From Actinoplanes auranticolor (GTDB lineage: Bacteria; Actinomycetota; Actinomycetes; Mycobacteriales; Micromonosporaceae): a DNA stretch of 64,000 nt. The notes beneath the pieces were generated by a model. It was not told the DNA's origin. It saw only the letters and a list, made by a program, of their open reading frames with translations, and did not search any database. Location: contig NZ_BOQL01000063.1 in NCBI RefSeq assembly GCF_018332655.1, positions 1-64,000 on the forward strand, read 5' to 3'. Made by a program: the position numbers and the translations under genes. Shown here one piece after another: positions 1 through 7,899 of the stretch; positions within the stretch are counted from its first letter, which is position 1, and the number at the start of each line of letters is the position of its first letter.

Positions 1-117
1 ACCCAGCCGCTCCACCACATCGTGCCGCTGCTGCGGGACGATGCGGACCGACCGAACCAGCGTGATAACCGCAAAAAGGGCGATCACGAAGATGAGTACA
101 CCGACAGCAACTTCCAT
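1..117 (-). CDS. SPFH/band-7 (stomatin-like) membrane protein, N-terminus only
   Basis: Thirty-nine codons from an ATG at 117 run off the left edge. They encode one N-terminal membrane segment followed by VRIVPQQRHDVVERLG, the usual entry into an SPFH/band-7 domain of stomatin/prohibitin-like proteins. The NfeD gene begins only 32 bp upstream on the same strand, and NfeD-SPFH is a classic operon pair in which NfeD partners the stomatin-like scaffold in the membrane. The rest of the gene lies outside the window. The call rests on the N-terminal motif plus the neighbour. Confidence 0.8.
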   Translation of the reverse strand, partial: MEVAVGVLIFVIALFAVITLVRSVRIVPQQRHDVVERLG

Positions 118-149
118 GGCGTCCTCTTTTCTCTTGTATGTGACGTGGC

Positions 150-599
150 TCAGAGATTCGGATGGTCGTCGCGCCACACGATCGCCGTGGCGCCCTTCAC
201 CTTGATGACCCGGACCCGGTCGCCCGGCGCGTACTTCTCTTCGCCGTCGAAGGAGCGGGCCGTCCAGAGCTCACCGTCGATCTTCACGAGGCCGTGGTCG
301 GCGGTGACCTCCTCGAGCACCGTCGCCTGCGAACCCTCGATGGCCTCGATGCCGAAAGGCGTGTCGCCGGTCTCGGCGGCGGATTTCGCGTGCCGCATGA
401 TGATGGGCCGGATCGCGGCGACGGAGAGACCGGAGACGATGGCGAAGACGATGGCCTGCAGCAGCACGGGCGCGCCCAGAGCCGCCGCACCGGCCGCCGC
501 GAGGGCGCCGACGGCGAAGAAGATGACGAGGAAAGACGCGGTGAAGGCCTCGGCGATCGCGAGGGCGATGGCGAGGACGATCCAGAGAACGCTTTCCAT
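150..599 (-). CDS. NfeD family membrane protein
   Basis: A protein of 149 residues read from the ATG at 599 (MESVLW...). Upstream in-frame codons exist to 629, but this start places the first membrane segment at the N-terminus. About three hydrophobic segments fill residues 3-75. A C-terminal beta-rich OB-fold follows, with GSQATVLEEV, GELWTARS and APGDRVRVIKVKG, the typical soluble domain of short NfeD proteins. NfeD1b-type proteins partner SPFH/stomatin proteins in membrane microdomains, and the downstream gene is such a protein. Confidence 0.85.
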   Translation of the reverse strand: MESVLWIVLAIALAIAEAFTASFLVIFFAVGALAAAGAAALGAPVLLQAIVFAIVSGLSVAAIRPIIMRHAKSAAETGDTPFGIEAIEGSQATVLEEVTADHGLVKIDGELWTARSFDGEEKYAPGDRVRVIKVKGATAIVWRDDHPNL

Positions 600-719
600 A
601 CTCAGATCGTGACACGTTCGCGCTCGCACGGCGACGTCCTGTCACCTCAGGTTCTTCCGTAGCCAGATCGGCGCCGCTCAGTTAAACCTTGGACCGTCCC
701 CGCCCGAGAGAGGCTCACC

Positions 720-2030
720 GTGTCCCTGCTGCCGGAAACCGGCCGACGCGTCACCGGGATCGTCGCCCGCGCGCAGTCCACGGGCCGCGCGCCGTCCCTG
801 GCGCTGGCGGTCGTGCGCGACCGCTCGCTGCTGCATTTCACCGGCGCCGGGGAGACCCCGCCGCCCGACCCCAAGACCCAGTACCGGCTCGGCTCGATCA
901 CCAAGACACTGACCGCGACCATGGTGATGCAGCTGCGCGACGAGGGCTTCTTCGCCCTGGATGACCTGCTCTACCGGCACCTGCCGGGCACCTCGGTCGG
1001 CGGACTGACGCTGCGCCAGCTGCTCGGGCATGTCTCCGGGCTGCAGCGCGAGCCGGACGGCCCGTGGTGGGAGCGCAGCACCGGCGGCGACGTCGACCAG
1101 CTGCTGGCCGAGCTGGCCGACAAGATCGCCGGGCCGCCGTTCCGGACCTACCACTACTCCAACCTGGCCTACGGGCTGCTCGGGGCGGTGCTGCAGCGCG
1201 TCACCGGGGAGTCCTGGACCGACCTGGTCGGCAAGCGGGTGCTCGACCCGCTGGGCATGAAGCGCACCACGTACGCGCCGGTCGAGCCGTACGCCCGCGG
1301 GTACGTCGTGCACGAGCTGGACGACAGTCTGCACGAGGAGCCCCGGCCGGACACCGGCGCGATGGCCCCGGCCGGGCAGCTCTGGTCGACGGTCACCGAC
1401 ATGGCGAAGTGGGCGGCGTTCCTGGCCGATCCGGCGCCGGCCGTGCTCAGCCGGGAGACCGTCGACGAGATGTGCACCCCGGTGGTCATCCAGGACGAGG
1501 CCTGGACCGCCGGGCACGGCCTGGGCCCGGAGCTGATGCGCGTCGGCGAGCGGGTGTACGTCGGCCACGGCGGCTCGATGCCCGGCTACAACTCCCAGCT
1601 GGCCGTGCACCGGCCCAGCCGCACCGGCGTGATCGCCTTCGCCAACTCGTACAGCCTGCGCGGCACCAGCGTCCGGTCGCTGGCCCTGGAGGTGCTGACC
1701 ACGGTGCTGGACCACGAGCCGGCGCCGGCCGAACCATGGCGTCCCGCACCGCCGGCGGACGCGGACGTCGCCCAGGTGTGCGGCCGCTGGTGGTGGATGG
1801 GCCGCGAGTACGAAGTGCTCGCCGACGGCCCGGGCCTGGTCATGCGCCAGGTGACGGCGCCGGGGAAGCCGCCGTGGCGGTTCGTCCGGGAGTCGCGGGA
1901 CCGCTGGCGGGGCACGGCCGGCATGAACGCCGGCGAGGTGCTGAGCGTGCTGCGCGGCCCGGACGGCGCGGTCGAGCGGCTCGACATCGCCACCTTCGTG
2001 TTCAGCCGCGACCCGATGCACCTGGCGTGA
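720..2030 (+). CDS. Serine hydrolase of the beta-lactamase class C family
   Basis: A 436-residue protein starting at GTG 720, preceded by a purine-rich stretch. It has the active-site set of the penicillin-binding-protein/class C fold: S59-I-T-K62 in YRLGSITKT, Y146-S-N148, and an H283-G-G triad equivalent. A C-terminal lipocalin-like extension follows (about residues 345-436). No signal peptide is visible, so it is probably cytoplasmic or atypically exported. Family members are D-aminopeptidases, esterases or beta-lactamase-like hydrolases; the substrate cannot be assigned. Its last 29 bp overlap the convergent PEP-mutase gene. Confidence 0.88.
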   Translation: MSLLPETGRRVTGIVARAQSTGRAPSLALAVVRDRSLLHFTGAGETPPPDPKTQYRLGSITKTLTATMVMQLRDEGFFALDDLLYRHLPGTSVGGLTLRQLLGHVSGLQREPDGPWWERSTGGDVDQLLAELADKIAGPPFRTYHYSNLAYGLLGAVLQRVTGESWTDLVGKRVLDPLGMKRTTYAPVEPYARGYVVHELDDSLHEEPRPDTGAMAPAGQLWSTVTDMAKWAAFLADPAPAVLSRETVDEMCTPVVIQDEAWTAGHGLGPELMRVGERVYVGHGGSMPGYNSQLAVHRPSRTGVIAFANSYSLRGTSVRSLALEVLTTVLDHEPAPAEPWRPAPPADADVAQVCGRWWWMGREYEVLADGPGLVMRQVTAPGKPPWRFVRESRDRWRGTAGMNAGEVLSVLRGPDGAVERLDIATFVFSRDPMHLA

Positions 2031-2763
2031 GCAGGGCGTTGAGCGTCCCGTAGTCGGCCGCGCCGGTCAGCTCGCCGTAGCCGCCGTCGCCCAGCGCCGC
2101 CGCCGCGACCCGCGCCACCAGTCCGTACGCGGCCTGGGCGACCGACGAGCCCAGGCTGATCCGGGCCACGCCCAGCGCGGCCAGCTCGGCGAGGCCGGGC
2201 GCGCCGGGTCCGGCCATGACGTTCAGCGGGGCATCGATCCGGTCGACCAGGGCGGCGACGGTCACCGGATCGGTGACTCCGGGCACGAAGATGCCGTCCG
2301 CACCCGCCGCGAGGTACGCCGTGGCCCGCTCGACCGTCTCGTCGAGCCCGCCCACCCCGGCCAGGAACGTGTCGATGCGTGCGTTCAGGAACAGCCCCGG
2401 CGCGGCGGCCCGGGCGGTGGCGATCCGGTCCGGCTCAGCGGTGGCGCCGTCCTCGATGTTGACGCCCACGGCGCCCGCCGCGTGGACGGCACGGACGGTT
2501 CGCGCCACGTCGCCGTACCCCTTCTCGATGTCGGCGGTCACCGGCACCGACACCACCGCGGTGATCCGCGCGACCGCCGCGACGGCGGCGGACACGTCCA
2601 GGGCGTCGCCGTCCGGCGCGCCCAGGCTCCAGGCCACCCCGGCGCTGGTGGTGGCGACGGCCGCCGCGCCGGCGGCCTCGACGAGGCGGGCACTCGCGGC
2701 GTCCCAGGCGTTGACGAGGATCAGCGGTTTGCCGGGCACGTGCAGGTCACGGAAGTCGGTCAT
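2002..2763 (-). CDS. Isocitrate lyase / phosphoenolpyruvate mutase family protein
   Basis: A 253-residue protein from ATG 2763 (MTDFRDLHVPG). It follows the PEP-mutase/ICL TIM-barrel plan: LVNAWDAASARLVEAAG, the TTSAGVAW strand, ADIEKGYGD with Mg-binding acidic residues, VGVNIEDG, NARIDTFL, and the C-terminal RISLGSS. Characterised relatives cleave or form C-C or C-P bonds in 2-oxo acids (oxaloacetate decarboxylase, methylisocitrate lyase-like). The short form without a lid is common in actinobacteria and its substrate is unknown. It is divergent from the ArsR-type regulator 71 bp away, which may control it. Confidence 0.85.
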   Translation of the reverse strand: MTDFRDLHVPGKPLILVNAWDAASARLVEAAGAAAVATTSAGVAWSLGAPDGDALDVSAAVAAVARITAVVSVPVTADIEKGYGDVARTVRAVHAAGAVGVNIEDGATAEPDRIATARAAAPGLFLNARIDTFLAGVGGLDETVERATAYLAAGADGIFVPGVTDPVTVAALVDRIDAPLNVMAGPGAPGLAELAALGVARISLGSSVAQAAYGLVARVAAAALGDGGYGELTGAADYGTLNALLTPGASGRG

Positions 2764-2834
2764 GCGGCCAGTGTCGGCGCGGGCGGACCGGTCGCGATAA
2801 TGATTCAGCTGGAGCTGAAACGTCGGGGGTCGGC

Positions 2835-3785
2835 ATGGTGGCGATCGGGCTGTCGGCCGGGGCCGTGGCGCGCATCCGCTTCGCCGTGTCCTGTCTGTGG
2901 GAGGTCGTGGCCGCGGTCCGGGTGCTGCGCGATCCGGGGAGCCACGCGGTCCACCTGCCCTGGGTGCGCCGGGTCGCTGTGCCGCACGACACTCTGCTCT
3001 GGGAACTGGTGCCGCGCGAACCGGCGTACCTGCCGGATTTTCTGACTCCCCCGCCGACCGGCCTGACCCCCGAGCTGGGCGTGGAGCTCGCCCGGCTGCG
3101 GGCGACGCCCGCCGCGGTGGTCCGCGGGCACCTCGACCTGTACGGCCACCGCACCCCCGCCGTCCGCGAGCTGTACGCCGACCCCGCCACCGGCCTGGCC
3201 CGCCTGAGCACCGAGATCGAGGCGTTCTGGCACACCGCAATCGCCGCCGACTGGCCCCGGATCCAGCTGCTGCTGGACGCCGAGATCTTCGCCCGCGCCC
3301 GGGCCCTGGCCGGCAACGGCGCCGCCGGCCTGCTCAACGACCTGCACGAGAGAGTCCGCTGGGAGGCCGGCACGCTGTCGATCAGCCAGCGTTACTGCAC
3401 CGCCGAGGACGTCAGTGACGGCACCGGCCTGGTCCTGGTGCCGTCGGTGTTCGTCTGGCCGGCGGTGCTGAGCATCTTCGCCGGTGACGTGCCGCAGCTG
3501 GCCTATCCGGCCCGGGGTGTCGCCACGCTGTGGGAGCCACGGCGGGAGAGCACGGACGCGCTCGGCGCGGTGCTCGGCCGGGGCCGCACCCGGCTGCTGA
3601 TCGAGCTGGACGCGCCCAGCTCCACCACCGAGCTGGCCCGGCGCACCGGCATGACCGCCGGTGGCGTGTCCCAGCACCTGAGCGCTCTGCGGGCGGCCGG
3701 GCTAGTCGCCGCGCACCGGCAGGGCCGCAGCGTGCTCAACGTGCGGACGGCGCTCGCGGAGGCGCTGCTCAGCTCGGCTCGGTGA
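2835..3785 (+). CDS. ArsR-family transcriptional regulator (DUF5937-type N-terminus)
   Basis: A 316-residue protein from ATG 2835. The N-terminal 200 residues resemble the actinobacterial DUF5937 domain (RFAVSCLWEVVAAVRVLRDP). The C-terminus carries an ArsR-type winged helix, with LIELDAPSSTTELARRTGMT followed by GGVSQHLSALRAAGLV as recognition helix. No metal-binding Cys pair is evident, so the inducer is not a thiol-bound metal of the classic type. The gene overlaps the 3' end of the convergent DUF3097 gene by 17 bp and is divergent from the PEP-mutase-like gene. Confidence 0.85.
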   Translation: MVAIGLSAGAVARIRFAVSCLWEVVAAVRVLRDPGSHAVHLPWVRRVAVPHDTLLWELVPREPAYLPDFLTPPPTGLTPELGVELARLRATPAAVVRGHLDLYGHRTPAVRELYADPATGLARLSTEIEAFWHTAIAADWPRIQLLLDAEIFARARALAGNGAAGLLNDLHERVRWEAGTLSISQRYCTAEDVSDGTGLVLVPSVFVWPAVLSIFAGDVPQLAYPARGVATLWEPRRESTDALGAVLGRGRTRLLIELDAPSSTTELARRTGMTAGGVSQHLSALRAAGLVAAHRQGRSVLNVRTALAEALLSSAR

Positions 3786-4581
3786 CGAAGTCGATGAGCC
3801 GTTCCATCGCGTTGATCAGCGGCGTCTCGACGTCCTTGTAGCTGTTCACGCTGCCGAGGATGCGCCGCCACATCTCGTACGGTTCGGCGATGCCGACGGC
3901 CCGGCAGACGCCCTCCTTCCACGGCTGCCCGGGCGGGATCACCGGCCACGCCTTCAGCCCGACCCGCTCCGGCTTCACCGCCTGCCACACGTCGATGTAC
4001 GGATGCCCGGTGATCAGCACGTTCGGGTCGGTGACCGCGGCCACGATCCGGCTCTCCTTGGACCCGGCGACGAGGTGGTCGACCAGCACGCCGACCCGGC
4101 GTTCGCGGGCCGGCCGGAACTCACGCACGGCACCGGCCAGGTCGTCGATGCCGTCCAGGGGCTCGACCACCACGCCCTCGATGCGCAGGTCGTCGCCCCA
4201 GATCCGCTCGACCAGGGCGGCGTCGTGCACCCCCTCGACCCAGATCCGGCTGGCCTTGGCGACCTGGGCGCGTACCCCCGCGACCGCGACCGACCCGGAG
4301 GCGGTCCGCTGCCGGGCCGGGGCAGCCGGCCGGGCCACCGGCCGGCGCAGGGTCACGACCTGACCCTCCAACAGGAACGCGGCCGGCTCCAGCGGAAAAT
4401 TGCGACGCTTGCCACGCCGGTCCTCCAGCACGACCGCACCCAGCTCGAAGCCGACGACCGCACCGCAGAAACCCGAATCCACGTCCTCGACGACCAGGTC
4501 CGGCTCGGCGTCCACCTCGGGTATCACCTTGCGGCGCCGCCAGTTCCCCGAGAGCACATCCTCCCCATACATGTCGAGCAC
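3769..4581 (-). CDS. DUF3097 family protein
   Basis: A conserved actinobacterial protein of unknown function, 270 residues from GTG 4581. This start is preferred because GGAGGG lies 6 nt upstream; the ATG at 4572 would leave a 15-nt spacing. Family landmarks are GNWRRRKVIPEVDAEPDLVV, VDSGFCGAVVG, KASRIWVEGVHDAALVERIWGD (a Toprim-like stretch), VLVDHLVAGSKESRI and ITGHPYIDVWQAVKP. The glycine and acidic pattern suggests a nuclease or topoisomerase-primase-like fold; that is inference. It is divergent from the gene at 4662. Confidence 0.85.
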   Translation of the reverse strand: MLDMYGEDVLSGNWRRRKVIPEVDAEPDLVVEDVDSGFCGAVVGFELGAVVLEDRRGKRRNFPLEPAAFLLEGQVVTLRRPVARPAAPARQRTASGSVAVAGVRAQVAKASRIWVEGVHDAALVERIWGDDLRIEGVVVEPLDGIDDLAGAVREFRPARERRVGVLVDHLVAGSKESRIVAAVTDPNVLITGHPYIDVWQAVKPERVGLKAWPVIPPGQPWKEGVCRAVGIAEPYEMWRRILGSVNSYKDVETPLINAMERLIDFVTEPS

Positions 4582-4661
4582 GTTAAACCCTCCAGACGGA
4601 CACGCGGCTTCCGACGCTCCGACCGAGACAAGCCCGGCGCGCGCCACGTACCCTTGCTCGC

Positions 4662-5444
4662 ATGTCCCCCGCAGCAGATGCGGCGACACTCACGGCACGC
4701 CGGTCCACCCGGTTCGTGGCGTGGGTACGCGCCTGGCGGGCCGGCCTCGTCCCGTTCGACGAGCTGGCCGACGAGATCGCCGGCGACGAGGAGCACCTCG
4801 TCGCCGATGCCCCCGGCACGTGGACCGACGTGCCGCTGAGCAGCGCGCTGCCCGCGTTCGCCAAGCTGCACCCCGACGACATCCGGCTGGTGCTGCCGGC
4901 CCCCGGCGACCCGCGCGGGCTGCCCGGCCCGGGTGAGCTCACCGGCGCGGCACTGCTGGCCGGCGAGGCCGTGGTGACGCCGTCGTTCGGGGTGGTCCCC
5001 GAGCTCCGCCGGCACACCTCCGGCTCGGGCGTGGAGTTCGAGACCGTGCTGTGGCGCTTCTATCCGGTGCCGGCGTTCAAGCCGACGTTCCAGATGGGCT
5101 CGGCCGAGGCCGAGATCGAGCTGACCACGGCGCTGACCGAGGCCACGACCCAGCTGACCCGCCTGGACGTCGCACAGTGGCGCCCCGAGCTGGCCGGCGC
5201 CCTGCAGGCGCTGCGCCGCCCGGAGAGCACCGCGACGCTGCCGCCGGGCTTCGACCCGCGCTCGCGCCGGCTGTTCGCCCGGGCCAGCATCCTCGACCAG
5301 GTCCTGGTGCTGGCCGAGCACAACGCCCCCGGCGGCGCGGTGAACGGCTACGAGGCGCAGCAGCGCGACGCGGCGCTGCGCCCGCTGACCACGGCCTGCC
5401 GGCAGGCGCTGGTCGCGGCCTGCAACGCCCCGCTGCATGCCTGA
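4662..5444 (+). CDS. Conserved actinobacterial protein of unknown function
   Basis: A 260-residue protein with no recognised catalytic motif. It is Ala/Leu/Glu-rich, has no membrane segment, and ends with predicted helices. TACCCT lies at 4649-4654, 7 nt before the ATG, without a Shine-Dalgarno sequence, which suggests a leaderless transcript. The 3' end overlaps the NUDIX gene by 8 bp, so the two are probably co-translated. The function is not recognised, and the coupling to a NUDIX enzyme is the only clue. Confidence 0.75.
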   Translation: MSPAADAATLTARRSTRFVAWVRAWRAGLVPFDELADEIAGDEEHLVADAPGTWTDVPLSSALPAFAKLHPDDIRLVLPAPGDPRGLPGPGELTGAALLAGEAVVTPSFGVVPELRRHTSGSGVEFETVLWRFYPVPAFKPTFQMGSAEAEIELTTALTEATTQLTRLDVAQWRPELAGALQALRRPESTATLPPGFDPRSRRLFARASILDQVLVLAEHNAPGGAVNGYEAQQRDAALRPLTTACRQALVAACNAPLHA

Positions 5445-5940
5445 CCGGTACGCGCACTGCACCTTCTGCGGCGCGCGCTTCGTGCCCGGACAGCCCTGGC
5501 CGCGCCGCTGCGGCGCCTGCGGCGAGACCAGCTACCTGAACCCGAAACCCGTCGCCGTCGCGGTGCAGCCGGTCGGCGGTGGCCTGCTGGTCGTGCGCCG
5601 CGGCATCCCGCCGGCCCGCGACACCCTGGCCCTGCCGGGCGGCTTCATCGAGACGGGCGAGACCTGGCAGCAGGCGGCGTCGCGCGAGCTGGGCGAGGAG
5701 GTCGGCCTGCGGACCGACCCCGAGACGGTACGCCTGTACGACACGATCAGCGCCCCGGACGGCACCCTGCTGATCTTCGGCCTGCTGCCGGCGCTGTCCT
5801 CGCCGGACGACCTGCCGCCCGTGGTGCCCAACGAGGAGGCCCTGGGCTGGGAGGTGCTGCACGCTCCGCAGGCGCTGGGCTTCGACCTGCACACCCGGGT
5901 GGCCAACCACTACTTCGCCCAGGTCGCCGCGGGCATGTAG
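5437..5940 (+). CDS. NUDIX hydrolase with N-terminal zinc ribbon
   Basis: A 167-residue protein from ATG 5437, inside the end of the preceding gene. Residues 8-30 hold a CxxC...CxxC zinc ribbon (CTFC...CGAC) as in NADH pyrophosphatase-like NUDIX enzymes. The complete NUDIX box GX5EX7REUXEEXGU follows (GGFIETGETWQQAASRELGEEVGL read across about 66-89). It should hydrolyse a nucleoside diphosphate linked to another moiety using Mg2+. It is shorter than NudC (about 260), so NADH itself is not a secure substrate. Confidence 0.88.
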   Translation: MPDRYAHCTFCGARFVPGQPWPRRCGACGETSYLNPKPVAVAVQPVGGGLLVVRRGIPPARDTLALPGGFIETGETWQQAASRELGEEVGLRTDPETVRLYDTISAPDGTLLIFGLLPALSSPDDLPPVVPNEEALGWEVLHAPQALGFDLHTRVANHYFAQVAAGM

Positions 5941-5949
5941 GCACCGGGC

Positions 5950-6453
5950 TCAGTCCAGCGCGAAGGTGCCCTTCGCCTCGAACGCCGCCAGGTCCTCCAG
6001 GGCCCGCAGCACCAGGCCGCCCGAGCCCTCAGGCAACGCGTCCGGGGCGAACCAGCCCGCGTCCACGCTCTCGTCGGTGACCCGTTCCAGCTCGCCGTCG
6101 TAGCCGTCGACCCGGCACATCAGCGAGATGTACTGGTAGCTGTGGCCGTACGGGTTCGGGAACCAGTCCCGGGCCCGGGTGTAGAGGCCGAACGGGGTGA
6201 CGTCGCGCGCCACCAGGCCGGCTTCCTCGCGTACCTCCCGGATCGCGCACTCGCGCAAGGTCTCGCCCAGCTCCATCGTGCCGCCGGGCAGAGCCCAGGT
6301 CCGGTCGTCGGAGCGCTGGATCAGCAGGATCCGGCCGTCCGGGTCGCGGACGACGCCGTGCGCGCCGACGGAGATGAGCACGCGGTCGTCACCGGCGAGC
6401 GTCCGCAGGCCGCCGATGTACGACTCTTCCCAGGACAGTCCCACTGTCGTCAC
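5950..6453 (-). CDS. NUDIX hydrolase (downstream copy of a tandem pair)
   Basis: A 167-residue protein. GTG 6453 is chosen because it forms a GTGA overlap with the stop of the upstream paralogue; GTG 6444 is an alternative. The NUDIX box spans ALPGGTMELGETLRE and CAIREVREEAGL. The order SWEESYIGGLRTLAG ... VDAGWFAPDALP ... LEDLAAFEAKGTFALD parallels the neighbour throughout, which shows a tandem duplication. The family resembles ADP-ribose or MutT-type pyrophosphatases; the substrate is unknown. Expression should be coupled to the upstream copy. Confidence 0.88.
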   Translation of the reverse strand: MTTVGLSWEESYIGGLRTLAGDDRVLISVGAHGVVRDPDGRILLIQRSDDRTWALPGGTMELGETLRECAIREVREEAGLVARDVTPFGLYTRARDWFPNPYGHSYQYISLMCRVDGYDGELERVTDESVDAGWFAPDALPEGSGGLVLRALEDLAAFEAKGTFALD

Positions 6454-6944
6454 TCCAGGGTGAAGGTGCCCGCGGTCTCGAACGCCGCTAGGTCGGTCAG
6501 GGTACGCCGGACGCCCTCGCGCAACGGCTCGGGCAGGGCGCCGGGCGCGAACCACCCGGCGTCCGTGGTCTCGTCCGTGGCGCGCAGCAGCTCCCCCTCG
6601 TACGCGTCGATCCGCGCCGTCATGGTGATGTGCTGGTACGTGTGGCCGTACATGTCGGGTCCCCGGTCCGGGGAACGGGTGTAGATCGCGAAGGTGGTCA
6701 GCTCGCGGACCTCGAGGCCGGTCTCCTCGCGGACCTCGCGCACCGCGCAGTCGCGCAGCGACTCGCCGAGCTCCATCATCCCGGCGGGCAGCGCCCACGT
6801 CGCGTTGTCGGAGCGGCGGACCAGCAGCACCCGGCCGGTGTCGTCGCGCAGCACACAGCGGGAGCCGACGCTGATCAACGTGCGGCCGCTGCCGGCCAGG
6901 GCCCGCAGTTGCCCGAAGTAGGACTCGTCCCAGGACAGTGCCAT
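6450..6944 (-). CDS. NUDIX hydrolase (upstream copy of a tandem pair)
   Basis: A 164-residue protein from ATG 6944 (MALSWDESYFGQLRALAG). The NUDIX box is ALPAGMMELGESLRD then CAVREVREETGL, with all catalytic glutamates present. The C-terminus LTDLAAFETAGTFTLE matches the neighbouring copy. The two proteins look roughly 55-60% identical by eye and have the same length, so this is recent paralogy. It is probably the first gene of a two-gene operon. Confidence 0.88.
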   Translation of the reverse strand: MALSWDESYFGQLRALAGSGRTLISVGSRCVLRDDTGRVLLVRRSDNATWALPAGMMELGESLRDCAVREVREETGLEVRELTTFAIYTRSPDRGPDMYGHTYQHITMTARIDAYEGELLRATDETTDAGWFAPGALPEPLREGVRRTLTDLAAFETAGTFTLE

Positions 6945-7021
6945 GCGACCACCCTGCCAGACCGCCGCCGGCGCTCAGCTGCCCGCCGGTACCGGCAGCT
7001 CCGCCGGGTACGGCCGGGTGC

Positions 7022-7774
7022 TCACCGCTCTGCTGACAGGAATGCGTCCAGCAGCGTGACCAGGCGCACCGGGGTCTCGTCCATGGCGTAGTGCCCGGCG
7101 TTGGCCAGCACCTCCAGGCGGGCGTCCGGGTAGTGGGCCAGCCAGCTCCCCCGCATCGCCGCCTCGCCCAGGGCCGGGTCGTGCTCGCCCGCGATCACCA
7201 GCACCGGCACCGGGTTGCCGGCGATCTCGGCGCTGAAGTCGGTCCGCGCCCAGGCCGGCAGGTACGCGGCGAACGCCTTGGCGTCGGAACCGTCCAGCGA
7301 CGCCCGCACCATCCGGTCCAGCCAGCTGCCGGCGAGCCGGTTGCCGGTGGTGAGATCGATGATGGCCCGCCGGTTGGCCGGCGACTCGGCGGCCCCGCTG
7401 AACAGCGCCCAGCCCTGCTCGTCGAAGGGCACGCCGCTCGCGGGCACCGGGCTGATGCCCACCAGCCGTTCGACGCGCTCCGGGGCGTCAGCCAGCACCC
7501 GCTGCGCCACGATGCCGCCCATCGAGTGGCCGACCAGCGAGAACCGCTCCCAGCCGAGCTCGTCGGCCACCGCCAGCATGTCGGCGGCGGCCTCCGCGAT
7601 CGTGTACGCGCCCGGGACGTCCCGGCGCTCGCCGTAGCCGCGCAGGTCGGGAAAGGCGTACGTGAAGCGCGAGCCGTCGATCAGCCCGGGCAGGCCACCC
7701 CACCCCCGCGCCGAGCCGAACCAGCCGTGCAACGCCAGAACGTGAACAGGTCCACTACCGACAGTCAAAACCAT
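7022..7774 (-). CDS. Alpha/beta hydrolase
   Basis: A 250-residue protein from ATG 7774. It has the full alpha/beta-hydrolase set: oxyanion LHGWFG, nucleophile elbow GHSMGG, acid GEHDPALG, and the C-terminal catalytic histidine in ANAGHYAMDE. There is no signal peptide, so it is a cytoplasmic esterase, lipase or haloperoxidase-like enzyme of unknown substrate. It stands alone on the minus strand, separated from the HAD gene by the response-regulator vestige. Confidence 0.88.
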   Translation of the reverse strand: MVLTVGSGPVHVLALHGWFGSARGWGGLPGLIDGSRFTYAFPDLRGYGERRDVPGAYTIAEAAADMLAVADELGWERFSLVGHSMGGIVAQRVLADAPERVERLVGISPVPASGVPFDEQGWALFSGAAESPANRRAIIDLTTGNRLAGSWLDRMVRASLDGSDAKAFAAYLPAWARTDFSAEIAGNPVPVLVIAGEHDPALGEAAMRGSWLAHYPDARLEVLANAGHYAMDETPVRLVTLLDAFLSAER

Positions 7775-7838
7775 GCCCGCATTGTGCCCATCGGAGGCCG
7801 GGAAGCCCAGGACCGCCGGAGTCGGATTTCGGCGGCGC

Positions 7839-7898
7839 TCAGGTGGTGAAGCGGTAGCCGATGCCGGGCTCGGTGAGGAGGTAGCGACCCCGGCGTGC
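7839..7898 (-). pseudogene. Vestige of an OmpR/KdpE-type response-regulator C-terminus
   Basis: Immediately after the HAD-IIA stop, minus-strand codons ending in TGA (7841-7839) read A-R-R-G-R-Y-L-L-T-E-P-G-I-G-Y-R-F-T-T. This is the signature last beta-hairpin wing of winged-helix response regulators (KdpE-like R-Y-L-x-T-E-P-G-x-G-Y-R-F). Nothing of the rest of such a gene exists here, because upstream codons run into the HAD gene in another frame. It therefore looks like a 20-codon scar left by a deletion or rearrangement. Chance resemblance is unlikely but cannot be excluded. Confidence 0.6.
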
Positions 7899-7899
7899 C

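Noticed and set aside
2764..3240. N-terminal extension of the PEP-mutase-like protein to a 412-residue ORF
   Set aside because: The extra 159 residues are Arg/Pro-rich antisense of the ArsR gene; the family length and ATG 2763 define the true start.
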